DNA of 64,000 nt from Modicisalibacter luteus DSM 23508 (lineage in GTDB: Bacteria > Pseudomonadota > Gammaproteobacteria > Pseudomonadales > Halomonadaceae), in assembly GCF_000378505.1 (NCBI RefSeq), contig NZ_KB899989.1:484581-548580 (forward strand), written 5' to 3'. Positions 8,319 to 22,204 of the stretch are shown here, one piece after another (position 1 is the first letter of the stretch; each line of letters begins with the position of its first letter). Position numbers and translations under genes: made by a program. The notes under the pieces were generated by a model. That model was given only the letters and a program-made list of their open reading frames with translations. It was not told the origin of the DNA and did no database searches.

Positions 8319-11300
8319 TCAGCCTTCAGGCGCCGCCTTCTTCGTCAGCGATTCGTCGAGCACCTGCTGGCACCCCGGCCCGGTCCCCTCTCCCAAGCCC
8401 GGTTCTACCCAGGGGAGTATGGCCAGCGGAGGCGCCACCAAGGCTCCCAGGACGGACAGCACACCGCGCGCGACCAGCTCACGAGACACTACATCCACTT
8501 GCGGGCTAGTGATGGCACCCTGCAGCTTGACCGGCGAATCGGAGGCCGGCAGGCTGGGATCTTTGGGGTGCGCCTCGAAAACAAGATCAAACCGCTCGTG
8601 ATCCAGGTCGATCTCTCCTCCCCCGGTGATATTCGAGTCGCTAGTGTTGATATAGAACTGCTCGACTGCGGCAATACCGCTGTCGGCATCGAGCCGGGTA
8701 TAGGCACACTGCATGGGGATCCGGTCTGCATCCGCCAGCGCAGCAGCAAGTGCTTCGCTGACATCGAGCCCCAGCGCCTCTATGAGCAGCATGTCCAGGC
8801 GGCCACCGGACATGGCCAGCTCCAAGCGGCCACCCAGGCTGGCCATCACCTCGTCCATCGAGCCACCGACAAAGCGGACCGCACCCTCTCCACCGATGGT
8901 TCCGGCGGAATCCTCGGCAATCTCGGGCACACCAGCACGACGCAGCACCGGCTTGAGATTGACCCGCCGGATAGCCAGCTCAAGCCTGCCATCCAGCGCT
9001 TGGCCATGCGCATCCAGTCGCAGCTGGGCGACGACCGTACCGCCCCCGAGCCCCATGCGCAGCGGCTCGAGCGTCAGCACGCCTTCCTCCAAGGATAGGT
9101 CCATCGACACTTTGGTCAGCGGGACATACTCGGAGTCGACGTTATCCGCAGTATAGCGAACCTCCGCGTCCATCCTGCGCAGCCCTTCGAGATCCCACTC
9201 ACGATCGGAGAATAGCCCTTGCCGGCCTTCTTCCTGCCGAGCCCACGCCTGCTGAGTGGGGGAAGCGGTTTCTCCGCCTTCCGTCTCAGGTGCACTGCCG
9301 GTGAGTGGCGACAAATCATCGAGGTCCAATCGCTGCGAATTCAGGGTCGCCCAGAGCATGTTGCGCTGGCCCAGGCGCAGGCGAACGTCGCCGCTGACGT
9401 CGCTGTTACCAAAGGTGCCATCCAGGTTGAGAAAACGAACCAGATCGTCCCTGACACGCAACTCCCCTTGCAGCTCGTAAGGCGGCAAGGCGGGTAAGTT
9501 CAGCCCCGTCAAATCGTTAAGGCGGGCTGGGTTGGGGCCCGAGAGCTGGAACGAGGCCTGAATACGACCGAGCTCCAGCGGTTTTTCGATCGTTCCATCC
9601 ACATACAATGCTGACTGGCCAGAGGTAATCCGTCCCCGTACAGGATAGGGCTTGCCGGGATTGCGCAGGTTGAGTAGCGGCCCGACTTCCAGATCATATT
9701 CGAAGGATTCTCCATTGTGTTGCCCGTAGCCCCGAAGATGGACGCCAGGCACCGAGGTTCCTTCAAGGTTAATGGAATCGGTATTCACATGCAGGAACAG
9801 ATCTTGCGAGGGGAGCCGATAGTCGAGCGAAGTATCATCCGCCACCAGTTCGCCGTCCTCGAGGCGGACATGCAGTTGGCCGTCCAATGTGCCCAGATCA
9901 CTATTACCCAACGGCGCCAATGCTTCCCCCAGGTCAAACCGGGCCAGCTGCGCATCGATGTCGCCGCTCAATGTCTGCGGCTGGATGGTCAGGACGCCCT
10001 GGGCCGTCAGCGCTCCTTGGTCCTGCTCCAGATGCAGGTTCTGCACATCCAGCCGGCCCGCTTCAAGACTGCCCTTCAGCGCCACGTTGCGCAGCTGGGC
10101 GTCGCCGTAGCTCAGCCGGCCTATCGACAGGTCGGCCTGCGCATTGAAGTGACGCAGCGGCTCGAGCCCTTCCGCCAGGCTGCGATCCCAAGCAGCATCC
10201 GGGCCGGGCTCGTTAGCCTCCTGAGATATTTTTTCATCGCCATCTTGAGTCACACCCAGTTGGGCCAGGTCCAAATGGTCGATATCGAGCTGCGCGTCGA
10301 TCATCGGGCGGTTGCCCTTCGCCGCGGCGTTAGCGGGCAATTGAACGCCAATCTTTCCGTCCCAGGTGCCCAGTCCTGCGTAGCCCAGTGGGGCCAGCGC
10401 CTGATCCATGTCGACTTGGGAAAGCTGCGCCTCGATGTCGACTATCAGAGTCTTCTCGCGAATGCCCACCTGGCCCTGAGCGGTCAGCTCGCCCTGGTTC
10501 TGGGTAGCATGCAGACGTTGAACGTCTAGCTTGCCTGACTCGAGGCTACCTTTGAGCGCCACATCGCTGAGCTGGGAATCGCCGTAGCTCAGCCGATCGA
10601 CCGACAGGTCAACCTTGGCATCGACTCGACGCAGGGGAGCAAGCTGTCGTGCCAGCTTGCGATCCCACGCGGTCTCTTCCTGCGTGGCATCCGATGACCG
10701 AGCTTCGCTGTCCTGCGACAGAATACCGAGCTGCGCCAGGTTGAGATGCCCGATATCGAGTTGAGCGTTGACCTGAGGGCGCTTGCCCTGCGATGCCGCA
10801 TCGGCCGGTAGCGATAAGCCGACCGTTCCGTCCCAGGTTCCTAGCCCGTCATAGCCGAACGGCGCCAACGCCCTGCCCATGTCTACGCGGGAAAGCTGTG
10901 CTTCGATATCGGCAGCCAGCGTCTTCTCTCGAATATCGATCTTGCCCTGTGCATTCAGCTCGCCTTGGCCCTGAGGCTGGTCCTGAGCGGCGTGAAGGCG
11001 CTGGATGGTCAGGGTTCCTTGGCTCAGAGAGCCTTTCAGCGTCACATCATTCAACCCTGTGTCGCCATAGACGAGGCGATCAACCGCCAGATCGAACCGC
11101 GCATCGAAAGCCTGCAATGGCGCGAGCTTTTGCGCTAGCTGCTGGTCCCATGGCACTGATTGATCGGAGGCATTCTCCCTGTCCGCCTGCACTTGTTCAT
11201 CAGCACCGGGCAGGCCCCAGCGAGACAGGTTGAGCCGGTCGGCCTGGAGTCGGGCGTTGATCTTGGGGCTTTCGCCAGCCAGGGCGACGCTGACCGAGCC

Positions 11301-12197
11301 CTGCACATGGGTATCGCCCAACTGGGCCGTGGCGTTCTGCAGCGACCACTGCTGATCCTGATGACTGATCTGACCGTGCAGCTCGAGCAAAGGCAACTCA
11401 AGCGAGGGACGCCCGAGCATTTTAGCCAGGTCCGCTTTCTGCGGTGCGGAAACGGTCAATTGTCCTTCTAGACTGGTGGGCTGGGAGACATCGCGAAGCC
11501 GACCATCGAAGCTTGCCTGCAACTGGCCGAGATGGCCCTGTAGCGTGACGGGATACGTATTGGCATTGTTACTCGTCAAGGCCTTGGAGGGAGCGCCGCC
11601 GTGGCCAGTGAGTTCGAGCGGCAGGCCTTGGAATGTCCCCTGCGCCTCAACCATGAGTTCACGAGCGCTACTGCCACTGCGGGTATGGAAATCAATACTA
11701 AGATCCGCGTCCAAGTTAGGGTCCCGGTAGGTCAGGTGGCCGTCGGCGACCTTGATGACGTCGGGGCTGATACCAAGCCCACCGCCACTGCTCTGCTGGA
11801 CTTTATTACCGACCAGGCTATCCCAGTTCGAGGTGCCATCCTCGCGCTTGGCGAGATGAATTATCGGCTGGTTCAATCCGAGCCGTTGCAGTTCAAGCTG
11901 CCCCGTCACCAACGCACCGGGATTTATCGCAACATCCAGCGCCTCAATATTCAGCATCCGGTCATGTGGCGCCCAATCAGGGTTGGCGACGGTAATGTTC
12001 TCGAGATGCACCGTCAGCGGCCAGCCCCAACCGATATCCAGACTGCCTATCTCGACTTGGCGCCCATTCAGGCGCTGGCTGACCTGGCCCTCCAGCCATC
12101 CGCGAGCCCACTGTGATTCGAGGAGGAGCATGCCAGCCACCAGTAACACCACGATGCAGGCCAGCGACACGAGAATACGTCGAGCTGCCTTAGCCAC
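8319..12197 (-). CDS. AsmA-family inner-membrane-anchored protein with three internal repeats
   Basis: A very large AsmA-like protein of about 1,292 aa, a family thought to form long lipid-conducting bridges or otherwise influence outer-membrane assembly. One N-terminal membrane anchor is visible (ILVSLACIVVLLVAGMLLL), then an AsmA N-terminal domain with LNGRQVEIGSLDIGWGWPL. The C-terminal AsmA_2 part has LGGRLELAMSGGRLDMLLIE. Between residues about 351 and 773 a unit of about 160 aa recurs three times, each beginning near a WD..LA..L.PL motif and including LKGSL and GLGTWDG or GLGTLDG. A GTG at 12197 has AGGGAG at suitable spacing; the GTG at 12203 overlaps that site. Whether it transports phospholipid is inference. 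Confidence 0.85.
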   Translation of the reverse strand: MAKAARRILVSLACIVVLLVAGMLLLESQWARGWLEGQVSQRLNGRQVEIGSLDIGWGWPLTVHLENITVANPDWAPHDRMLNIEALDVAINPGALVTGQLELQRLGLNQPIIHLAKREDGTSNWDSLVGNKVQQSSGGGLGISPDVIKVADGHLTYRDPNLDADLSIDFHTRSGSSARELMVEAQGTFQGLPLELTGHGGAPSKALTSNNANTYPVTLQGHLGQLQASFDGRLRDVSQPTSLEGQLTVSAPQKADLAKMLGRPSLELPLLELHGQISHQDQQWSLQNATAQLGDTHVQGSVSVALAGESPKINARLQADRLNLSRWGLPGADEQVQADRENASDQSVPWDQQLAQKLAPLQAFDARFDLAVDRLVYGDTGLNDVTLKGSLSQGTLTIQRLHAAQDQPQGQGELNAQGKIDIREKTLAADIEAQLSRVDMGRALAPFGYDGLGTWDGTVGLSLPADAASQGKRPQVNAQLDIGHLNLAQLGILSQDSEARSSDATQEETAWDRKLARQLAPLRRVDAKVDLSVDRLSYGDSQLSDVALKGSLESGKLDVQRLHATQNQGELTAQGQVGIREKTLIVDIEAQLSQVDMDQALAPLGYAGLGTWDGKIGVQLPANAAAKGNRPMIDAQLDIDHLDLAQLGVTQDGDEKISQEANEPGPDAAWDRSLAEGLEPLRHFNAQADLSIGRLSYGDAQLRNVALKGSLEAGRLDVQNLHLEQDQGALTAQGVLTIQPQTLSGDIDAQLARFDLGEALAPLGNSDLGTLDGQLHVRLEDGELVADDTSLDYRLPSQDLFLHVNTDSINLEGTSVPGVHLRGYGQHNGESFEYDLEVGPLLNLRNPGKPYPVRGRITSGQSALYVDGTIEKPLELGRIQASFQLSGPNPARLNDLTGLNLPALPPYELQGELRVRDDLVRFLNLDGTFGNSDVSGDVRLRLGQRNMLWATLNSQRLDLDDLSPLTGSAPETEGGETASPTQQAWARQEEGRQGLFSDREWDLEGLRRMDAEVRYTADNVDSEYVPLTKVSMDLSLEEGVLTLEPLRMGLGGGTVVAQLRLDAHGQALDGRLELAIRRVNLKPVLRRAGVPEIAEDSAGTIGGEGAVRFVGGSMDEVMASLGGRLELAMSGGRLDMLLIEALGLDVSEALAAALADADRIPMQCAYTRLDADSGIAAVEQFYINTSDSNITGGGEIDLDHERFDLVFEAHPKDPSLPASDSPVKLQGAITSPQVDVVSRELVARGVLSVLGALVAPPLAILPWVEPGLGEGTGPGCQQVLDESLTKKAAPEG
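9885..11153 (-). repeat. Three tandem protein-level repeats of about 480 bp inside the AsmA-family gene
   Basis: Units start at about residues 351, 512 and 671 (periods 161 and 159 aa). All share LAPL or LEPL, then DLS-DRLSYGD, LKGSL, QRLHA.Q, IREKTL, DIEAQLS.VDM..ALAPLGY and GLGTWDG. The third is more diverged and lacks the last third. Similarity is obvious by eye between units 1 and 2. Confidence 0.85.
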
Positions 12198-12406
12198 GTC
12201 CACTCCCTGGTTCAGTTACCTGCGCGTCAAGCACCCTGCGACTTTCTTCCGTGTTTAAAAAGCGCATAAATACGAGCGTAGACGACATATCCCTGGCGGA
12301 TAGGTGCATGTCGGCCTGTCGACCCCCGACCGGACTGCGATAGAATGTCCACCCAGCAAACGCCCCAGGGCGACCCGCCCACTGTTACCCGGGAAATGCG
12401 AAGCTC

Positions 12407-15001
12407 ATGCAAGACGCGGTCGAGACGAAAAGTCCCCAGCACACCCCCATGATGGCGCAATATTTGAAGATCAAGCGCGAGCACCCCGACGTGCTGCTCT
12501 TCTATCGCATGGGTGACTTCTATGAGCTGTTCTACGACGACGCCCGTCGTGCCGCACAATTACTCGACATCACGCTGACCCAGCGAGGCCAGTCCGGCGG
12601 CAAGCCGATTCCCATGGCCGGCGTGCCGTATCACAGCGCCGAAGGTTACCTGGCGCGGCTAGTGCGTGCCGGTGAATCCGTAGCGATCTGCGAGCAGATT
12701 GGCGACCCGGCCACCAGCAAGGGTCCGGTGGAGCGCAAGGTGGTGCGCATCGTCACGCCCGGCACGCTGCATGACGAGGCGCTGCTCGACGCGAAACGCG
12801 ACAATCTTCTCCTCGCCCTGCACTGCCAGGGTGAGCGCTGGGGCCTGGCCTGGCTCGAACTGTCCAGTGGCCACTTCAATGTCCTTGAGGTCGACGGCGA
12901 GGCGGACATGCTCGCCGAGGTGCACCGTCTGGCGCCGGCGGAGCTGTTGATCGCCGATGGGCTCAAGCTGGCGCCGGCCCTGTCCGAACGTGCCGGACTC
13001 AAGCGTCAGAGCGAATGGCTCTTTGATCTGGAAACCTCGAATCGTCTGCTTTGCGATCAGTTCGGCGTGGCTGACCTGCGGGGTTTCGGCTGCGCCCACC
13101 TGGAATGCGCCATCACGGCTGCTGGGGTGCTGGTCGACTACGCCCGCGACACCCAGCGCTCGCGTCTGCCCCATGTCATTGCCCTGGGCGTGGAGAGCCG
13201 CGACGATGCGGTGGTCATCGATGCTGCCAGCCGCCGTAATCTGGAGATCGACACCAACCTCGGTGGGACCGGCGACAACACCCTGGCCAGCGTGCTCGAC
13301 ACTACTGCCACGGCGATGGGCTCGCGCCTGCTCAAGCGCTGGCTCAACCGACCGCTACGCAACCGCGAGCAAGTCGCTGCACGCCAGGCCGCCGTGCAGC
13401 TATTGCTGGCCCAGGAGGGCTTCATTTCGCTGCGCGACATGCTAAAGCAGATCGGCGATGTGGAACGCATTCTGGCGCGCGTCGCCCTGCGCAGTGCAAG
13501 GCCGCGCGACCTGGCGCGCCTGCGCGATGCACTCAATGCCTTGCCGACGCTGCAGCAGGAGCTGGCCGCACTCGACGAAGGCACCGCTCTCGACGAGCTG
13601 CGACGCCATATTCGTCCCTACCCCGAGCTGGCCGAAACGTTGACCCGGGCGCTGGTCGACAACCCGCCCGTGGTGATCCGCGACGGTGGCGTGATCGCCG
13701 AAGGCTTCGACGATGAACTCGACGAATATCGCGGCCTGGCCGAACATGCCGGGGATTACCTGGTCAAGCTGGAGATACGGGAGCGCGAGCGTACCGGCCT
13801 GGCCGGACTAAAGGTCGGCTATAACCGGGTGCATGGCTACTTTATCGAGATTCCCCGCGCCCAGGCCCGCGAGGCGCCGGCCGACTATATCCGCCGACAG
13901 ACCCTGAAGAACGCTGAACGCTTCATCATACCCGAGCTCAAGGAGTTCGAGGACAAGGCGTTGTCGGCCAAATCGCGCGCCCTGGCGCGGGAAAAACTGC
14001 TCTATGAGAGCCTGCTGGACACGCTTAACGCCGAACTCGATGCCCTGCAGGGCACCGGACGTTCGTTGGCTGCGCTCGACGTGCTGGCGGCCTTCGCCGA
14101 GCGCGCCCAGGCCCTGGATTTCGTGCGCCCACAGCTGCTCGACTCACCGGGATTGTGCATCGAGGGTGGGCGTCACCCTGTTGTCGAACACGTCAGCGAC
14201 CGACCGTTCGTGCCCAACGACCTGCGGCTCGACCCGAGCCGCCATATGCTGGTGATTACCGGGCCCAACATGGGCGGCAAATCCACCTACATGCGCCAGG
14301 CCGCACTGATCGCGCTACTCGCTCACTGCGGCAGTTTCGTGCCCGCCGACCGCGCCGAGATCGGTCCGCTGGATCGTATTTTCACGCGCATCGGTTCCAG
14401 CGACGACCTGGCGGGCGGCCGTTCGACCTTCATGGTCGAGATGACCGAGACCGCCAGCATCCTGCACAACGCTACCCATCAGAGCCTGGTGCTGATGGAC
14501 GAGATCGGACGCGGCACCAGCACCTTCGATGGCTTGTCGCTGGCCTGGGCCAGTGCCGAGCATCTGGCGCGGGTGAAGGCTTTTACACTATTCGCCACAC
14601 ACTATTTCGAGATGACCGCGTTGGCCGAACAGATGGAAGGGGTGGTCAACGTTCATCTGACAGCGGCCGAGCATCGAGACGGCATTGTCTTCATGCACCG
14701 AGTCGAGGATGGGCCGGCCAGCCAGAGCTACGGCTTGCAGGTGGCGCAGCTGGCCGGAGTGCCGCAGGCGGTGATTGCCCGGGCCCGCGAGAAGTTGGCG
14801 GGTCTCGAGCAGCAGGAAGTTGACCAGGGTCAGCGTAAGTCTGGCCATAGTGAGGCGACGGCCAGCTCGGCTCCGCAGCAACCCGACCTGTTCGCTAGCG
14901 CCCCCCACCCCGTTGTAGAGGAACTGACTGGGCTTGCACTCGACGAACTGACCCCGCGTCAGGCACTGGAGCTGCTTTACCGTTGGCGTGAAAACGTCTA
15001 G
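12407..15001 (+). CDS. mutS: DNA mismatch repair protein MutS
   Basis: Recognises mismatches and small loops and recruits MutL. The 864 aa contain the N-terminal mismatch-wedge region [20 protein letters not shown] with the F-Y-E motif, the core and clamp domains, and the ATPase with Walker [15 protein letters not shown], the [12 protein letters not shown] signature and [11 protein letters not shown]. The C-terminal [15 protein letters not shown] tail and [16 protein letters not shown] resemble the beta-clamp/tetramerisation tail of E. coli MutS. It is divergent from the AsmA-family gene, and fdxA follows as in pseudomonads. Confidence 0.98.
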   Translation: MQDAVETKSPQHTPMMAQYLKIKREHPDVLLFYRMGDFYELFYDDARRAAQLLDITLTQRGQSGGKPIPMAGVPYHSAEGYLARLVRAGESVAICEQIGDPATSKGPVERKVVRIVTPGTLHDEALLDAKRDNLLLALHCQGERWGLAWLELSSGHFNVLEVDGEADMLAEVHRLAPAELLIADGLKLAPALSERAGLKRQSEWLFDLETSNRLLCDQFGVADLRGFGCAHLECAITAAGVLVDYARDTQRSRLPHVIALGVESRDDAVVIDAASRRNLEIDTNLGGTGDNTLASVLDTTATAMGSRLLKRWLNRPLRNREQVAARQAAVQLLLAQEGFISLRDMLKQIGDVERILARVALRSARPRDLARLRDALNALPTLQQELAALDEGTALDELRRHIRPYPELAETLTRALVDNPPVVIRDGGVIAEGFDDELDEYRGLAEHAGDYLVKLEIRERERTGLAGLKVGYNRVHGYFIEIPRAQAREAPADYIRRQTLKNAERFIIPELKEFEDKALSAKSRALAREKLLYESLLDTLNAELDALQGTGRSLAALDVLAAFAERAQALDFVRPQLLDSPGLCIEGGRHPVVEHVSDRPFVPNDLRLDPSRHMLVITGPNMGGKSTYMRQAALIALLAHCGSFVPADRAEIGPLDRIFTRIGSSDDLAGGRSTFMVEMTETASILHNATHQSLVLMDEIGRGTSTFDGLSLAWASAEHLARVKAFTLFATHYFEMTALAEQMEGVVNVHLTAAEHRDGIVFMHRVEDGPASQSYGLQVAQLAGVPQAVIARAREKLAGLEQQEVDQGQRKSGHSEATASSAPQQPDLFASAPHPVVEELTGLALDELTPRQALELLYRWRENV

Positions 15002-15193
15002 GCGTATAAGGAGATACAGGCTATTTCCTCATGCCCAAACGATCATAACGCTCGCTTGCCGATGGATAGGCGGGGCCTCTAGAATGGCCCCCATTTTAGA
15101 ATTAGGCCTTATATAGGCTCTAACGCTTATAACCTAGCTGATGAGGTCCCGGCGCCCGCCGCACCGGAACACCAAGATTGAGGGAGACACCCC

Positions 15194-15517
15194 ATGACGT
15201 TCGTCGTCACCGAAAACTGCATTCGCTGCAAGTACACCGATTGCGTCGAGGTCTGTCCGGTCGACTGTTTCTACGAAGGGCCGAATTTCCTGGTCATTCA
15301 TCCCGATGAATGTATCGATTGCGCCCTGTGCGAGCCGGAATGCCCCGCCGAGGCCATCTTTTCGGAAGATGAGCTGCCGGACAATCAGCAGGAATTCATC
15401 GAGATCAACGCCGAGCTTTCGGAAGTCTGGCCCAATATCACCGAGAAAAAGGATCCCCTGCCAGAAGCCGAGGAATGGGACGGCAAGTCCGGCAAGCTGG
15501 AATATCTCGAGCGCTAA
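15194..15517 (+). CDS. fdxA: Seven-iron ferredoxin FdxA
   Basis: Soluble low-potential electron carrier with one [3Fe-4S] and one [4Fe-4S] cluster. The 107 aa contain the modified first motif [18 protein letters not shown] and the regular second motif [12 protein letters not shown]. The C-terminal tail ([15 protein letters not shown]) is typical of Pseudomonas/Azotobacter FdI-type proteins. Shine-Dalgarno GAGGGAG. Its redox partner cannot be told from the neighbourhood; mutS lies 192 bp upstream, and the downstream region holds a candidate regulatory RNA on the opposite strand. Confidence 0.95.
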   Translation: MTFVVTENCIRCKYTDCVEVCPVDCFYEGPNFLVIHPDECIDCALCEPECPAEAIFSEDELPDNQQEFIEINAELSEVWPNITEKKDPLPEAEEWDGKSGKLEYLER

Positions 15518-15540
15518 CCGGCTCGCATCCATTCTACTTC

Positions 15541-15566
15541 CAGAGCGCTACCCAACGAGCGCTCTG
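15541..15566 (+). terminator. Hairpin after fdxA
   Basis: Perfect 8-bp stem CAGAGCGC/GCGCTCTG, 24 bases after the fdxA stop, with no T tract on the plus strand. A likely 3' end of the fdxA mRNA, which converges with the RNA encoded on the minus strand. Confidence 0.5.
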
Positions 15567-15593
15567 GATGCGCATCGCACAACGCGCAGACGT

Positions 15594-15848
15594 AAAAAAG
15601 GCGGCCTGTAGGCCGCCTGCTTCCATCCATGTTGTCCTTGGACATACCTTTTGTCCGAATCCTCTGGCACTCGTCCCTGTTCAGAAGCCACCTCTCTGCA
15701 GCACCGAACGAGCCTTAGACTGTATCCCGTAGCATCCTGCCAGTAGCGGGCGAACCCACTTCCCAAATCCCGAGAGTATTGTCGCAACCTCGCGGGCTGC
15801 CGCAAAGGGGTGCCTCAACCGGCATCTGGCTCCCAGCATATATCCGCT
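15594..15848 (-). ncRNA. rsmZ: Candidate CsrA-sequestering small RNA (RsmZ/CsrB type)
   Basis: About 255 nt, minus strand, in a 576-bp protein-free gap. It ends with a textbook intrinsic terminator: AGGCGGCC, TACA, GGCCGCCT, then six T (15594-15618). Twelve GGA trinucleotides occur on the transcribed strand, about three times the chance number. Many are in CsrA-like contexts (ACGGGAT, CAGGATG, CAAGGAC, AGAGGAT) and several fall in small hairpins such as TGTCC-AA-GGACA. The 5' end is estimated from AT-rich promoter-like sequence at 15851-15884. A GacA/UvrY-like palindrome lies at 15942-15961. Location beside fdxA matches rsmZ of Pseudomonas, which lies between fdxA and rpoS. CsrA binding is inferred, not shown. 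Confidence 0.72.
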
Positions 15849-15850
15849 AG

Positions 15851-15884
15851 ATTTTATTACTTATAAAACAGCATGTTACGCCAA
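15851..15884 (-). promoter_or_regulatory. Possible promoter of the RsmZ-like RNA
   Basis: On the minus strand, TTGGCG (15879-15884) is followed by AT-rich TTTTATAAGTAATAAAATC. Candidate -10 hexamers TAATAA or TAAAAT stand 19 or 22 bases away, longer than the optimal 17. A poor core promoter that needs an activator would fit GacA dependence. Confidence 0.35.
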
Positions 15885-15941
15885 AACCTTTAGATAATGC
15901 GCTCTTTGCTGGCAGCTTTCGTCTACAAAAACGCCCCCAAG

Positions 15942-15961
15942 TTGTAGGCAATTTCCTACAA
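15942..15961. promoter_or_regulatory. GacA/UvrY-like upstream activating palindrome
   Basis: TTGTAGGCAATTTCCTACAA: 7-bp arms around 6 bases. The GacA consensus known from rsmX/Y/Z promoters is TGTAAG-N6-CTTACA; this site keeps the spacing and TGTA/TACA ends with one changed base per arm. It stands about 95 bp upstream of the estimated start of the RsmZ-like RNA. It has no T tract and no gene ends here, so a terminator role is unlikely. Confidence 0.6.
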
Positions 15962-16047
15962 GATTTGGAGAGATTGTTGTCCGAAAAAAGTATTACTCGA
16001 GACAGGCGAGGAAGGAGGGTGCGAGGGGACAGACAGGGGGAATGACG

Positions 16048-16076
16048 CAGCGGCGCCGGATTCACCGGCGCCGCTG
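16048..16076 (-). terminator. Strong hairpin after eno
   Basis: Perfect 12-bp GC-rich stem CAGCGGCGCCGG/CCGGCGCCGCTG with a 5-base loop, starting 18 bases past the eno stop. No T tract follows on the minus strand, so it may be a Rho-dependent or 3'-protecting hairpin. Confidence 0.6.
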
Positions 16077-16093
16077 TTTCTGGGGCAGATAAC

Positions 16094-17401
<1,308 letters not shown>

Positions 17402-17430
17402 TTAATCGGTTGTGGTTGGGCAAAGTCGCG

Positions 17431-20642
<3,212 letters not shown>

Positions 20643-20702
20643 TGCTAGCCTCCTTGGCTCTGAATGCCTGCAAGCCAGTCTAGACAGGGCCAGCCCACAA
20701 CG

Positions 20703-20729
20703 AAAACGCCCCGGCAAGGCCAGGGCGTT
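20703..20729 (-). terminator. Terminator of gltB-gltD
   Basis: Stem AACGCCC/GGGCGTT (20705-20711 and 20723-20729); on the minus strand it is followed by TTTTCGTTG. It lies 27 bases after the gltD stop. Confidence 0.7.
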
Positions 20730-20755
20730 ACAGGCGACACTCAATAACGAGCGAG

Positions 20756-22204
<1,449 letters not shown>

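Noticed and set aside
15548..15805. 85-codon frame on the minus strand in the fdxA-eno gap
   Set aside because: It overlaps the RsmZ-like RNA and its terminator, has no homology and no good ribosome-binding site. The GGA pattern is better explained as an RNA.
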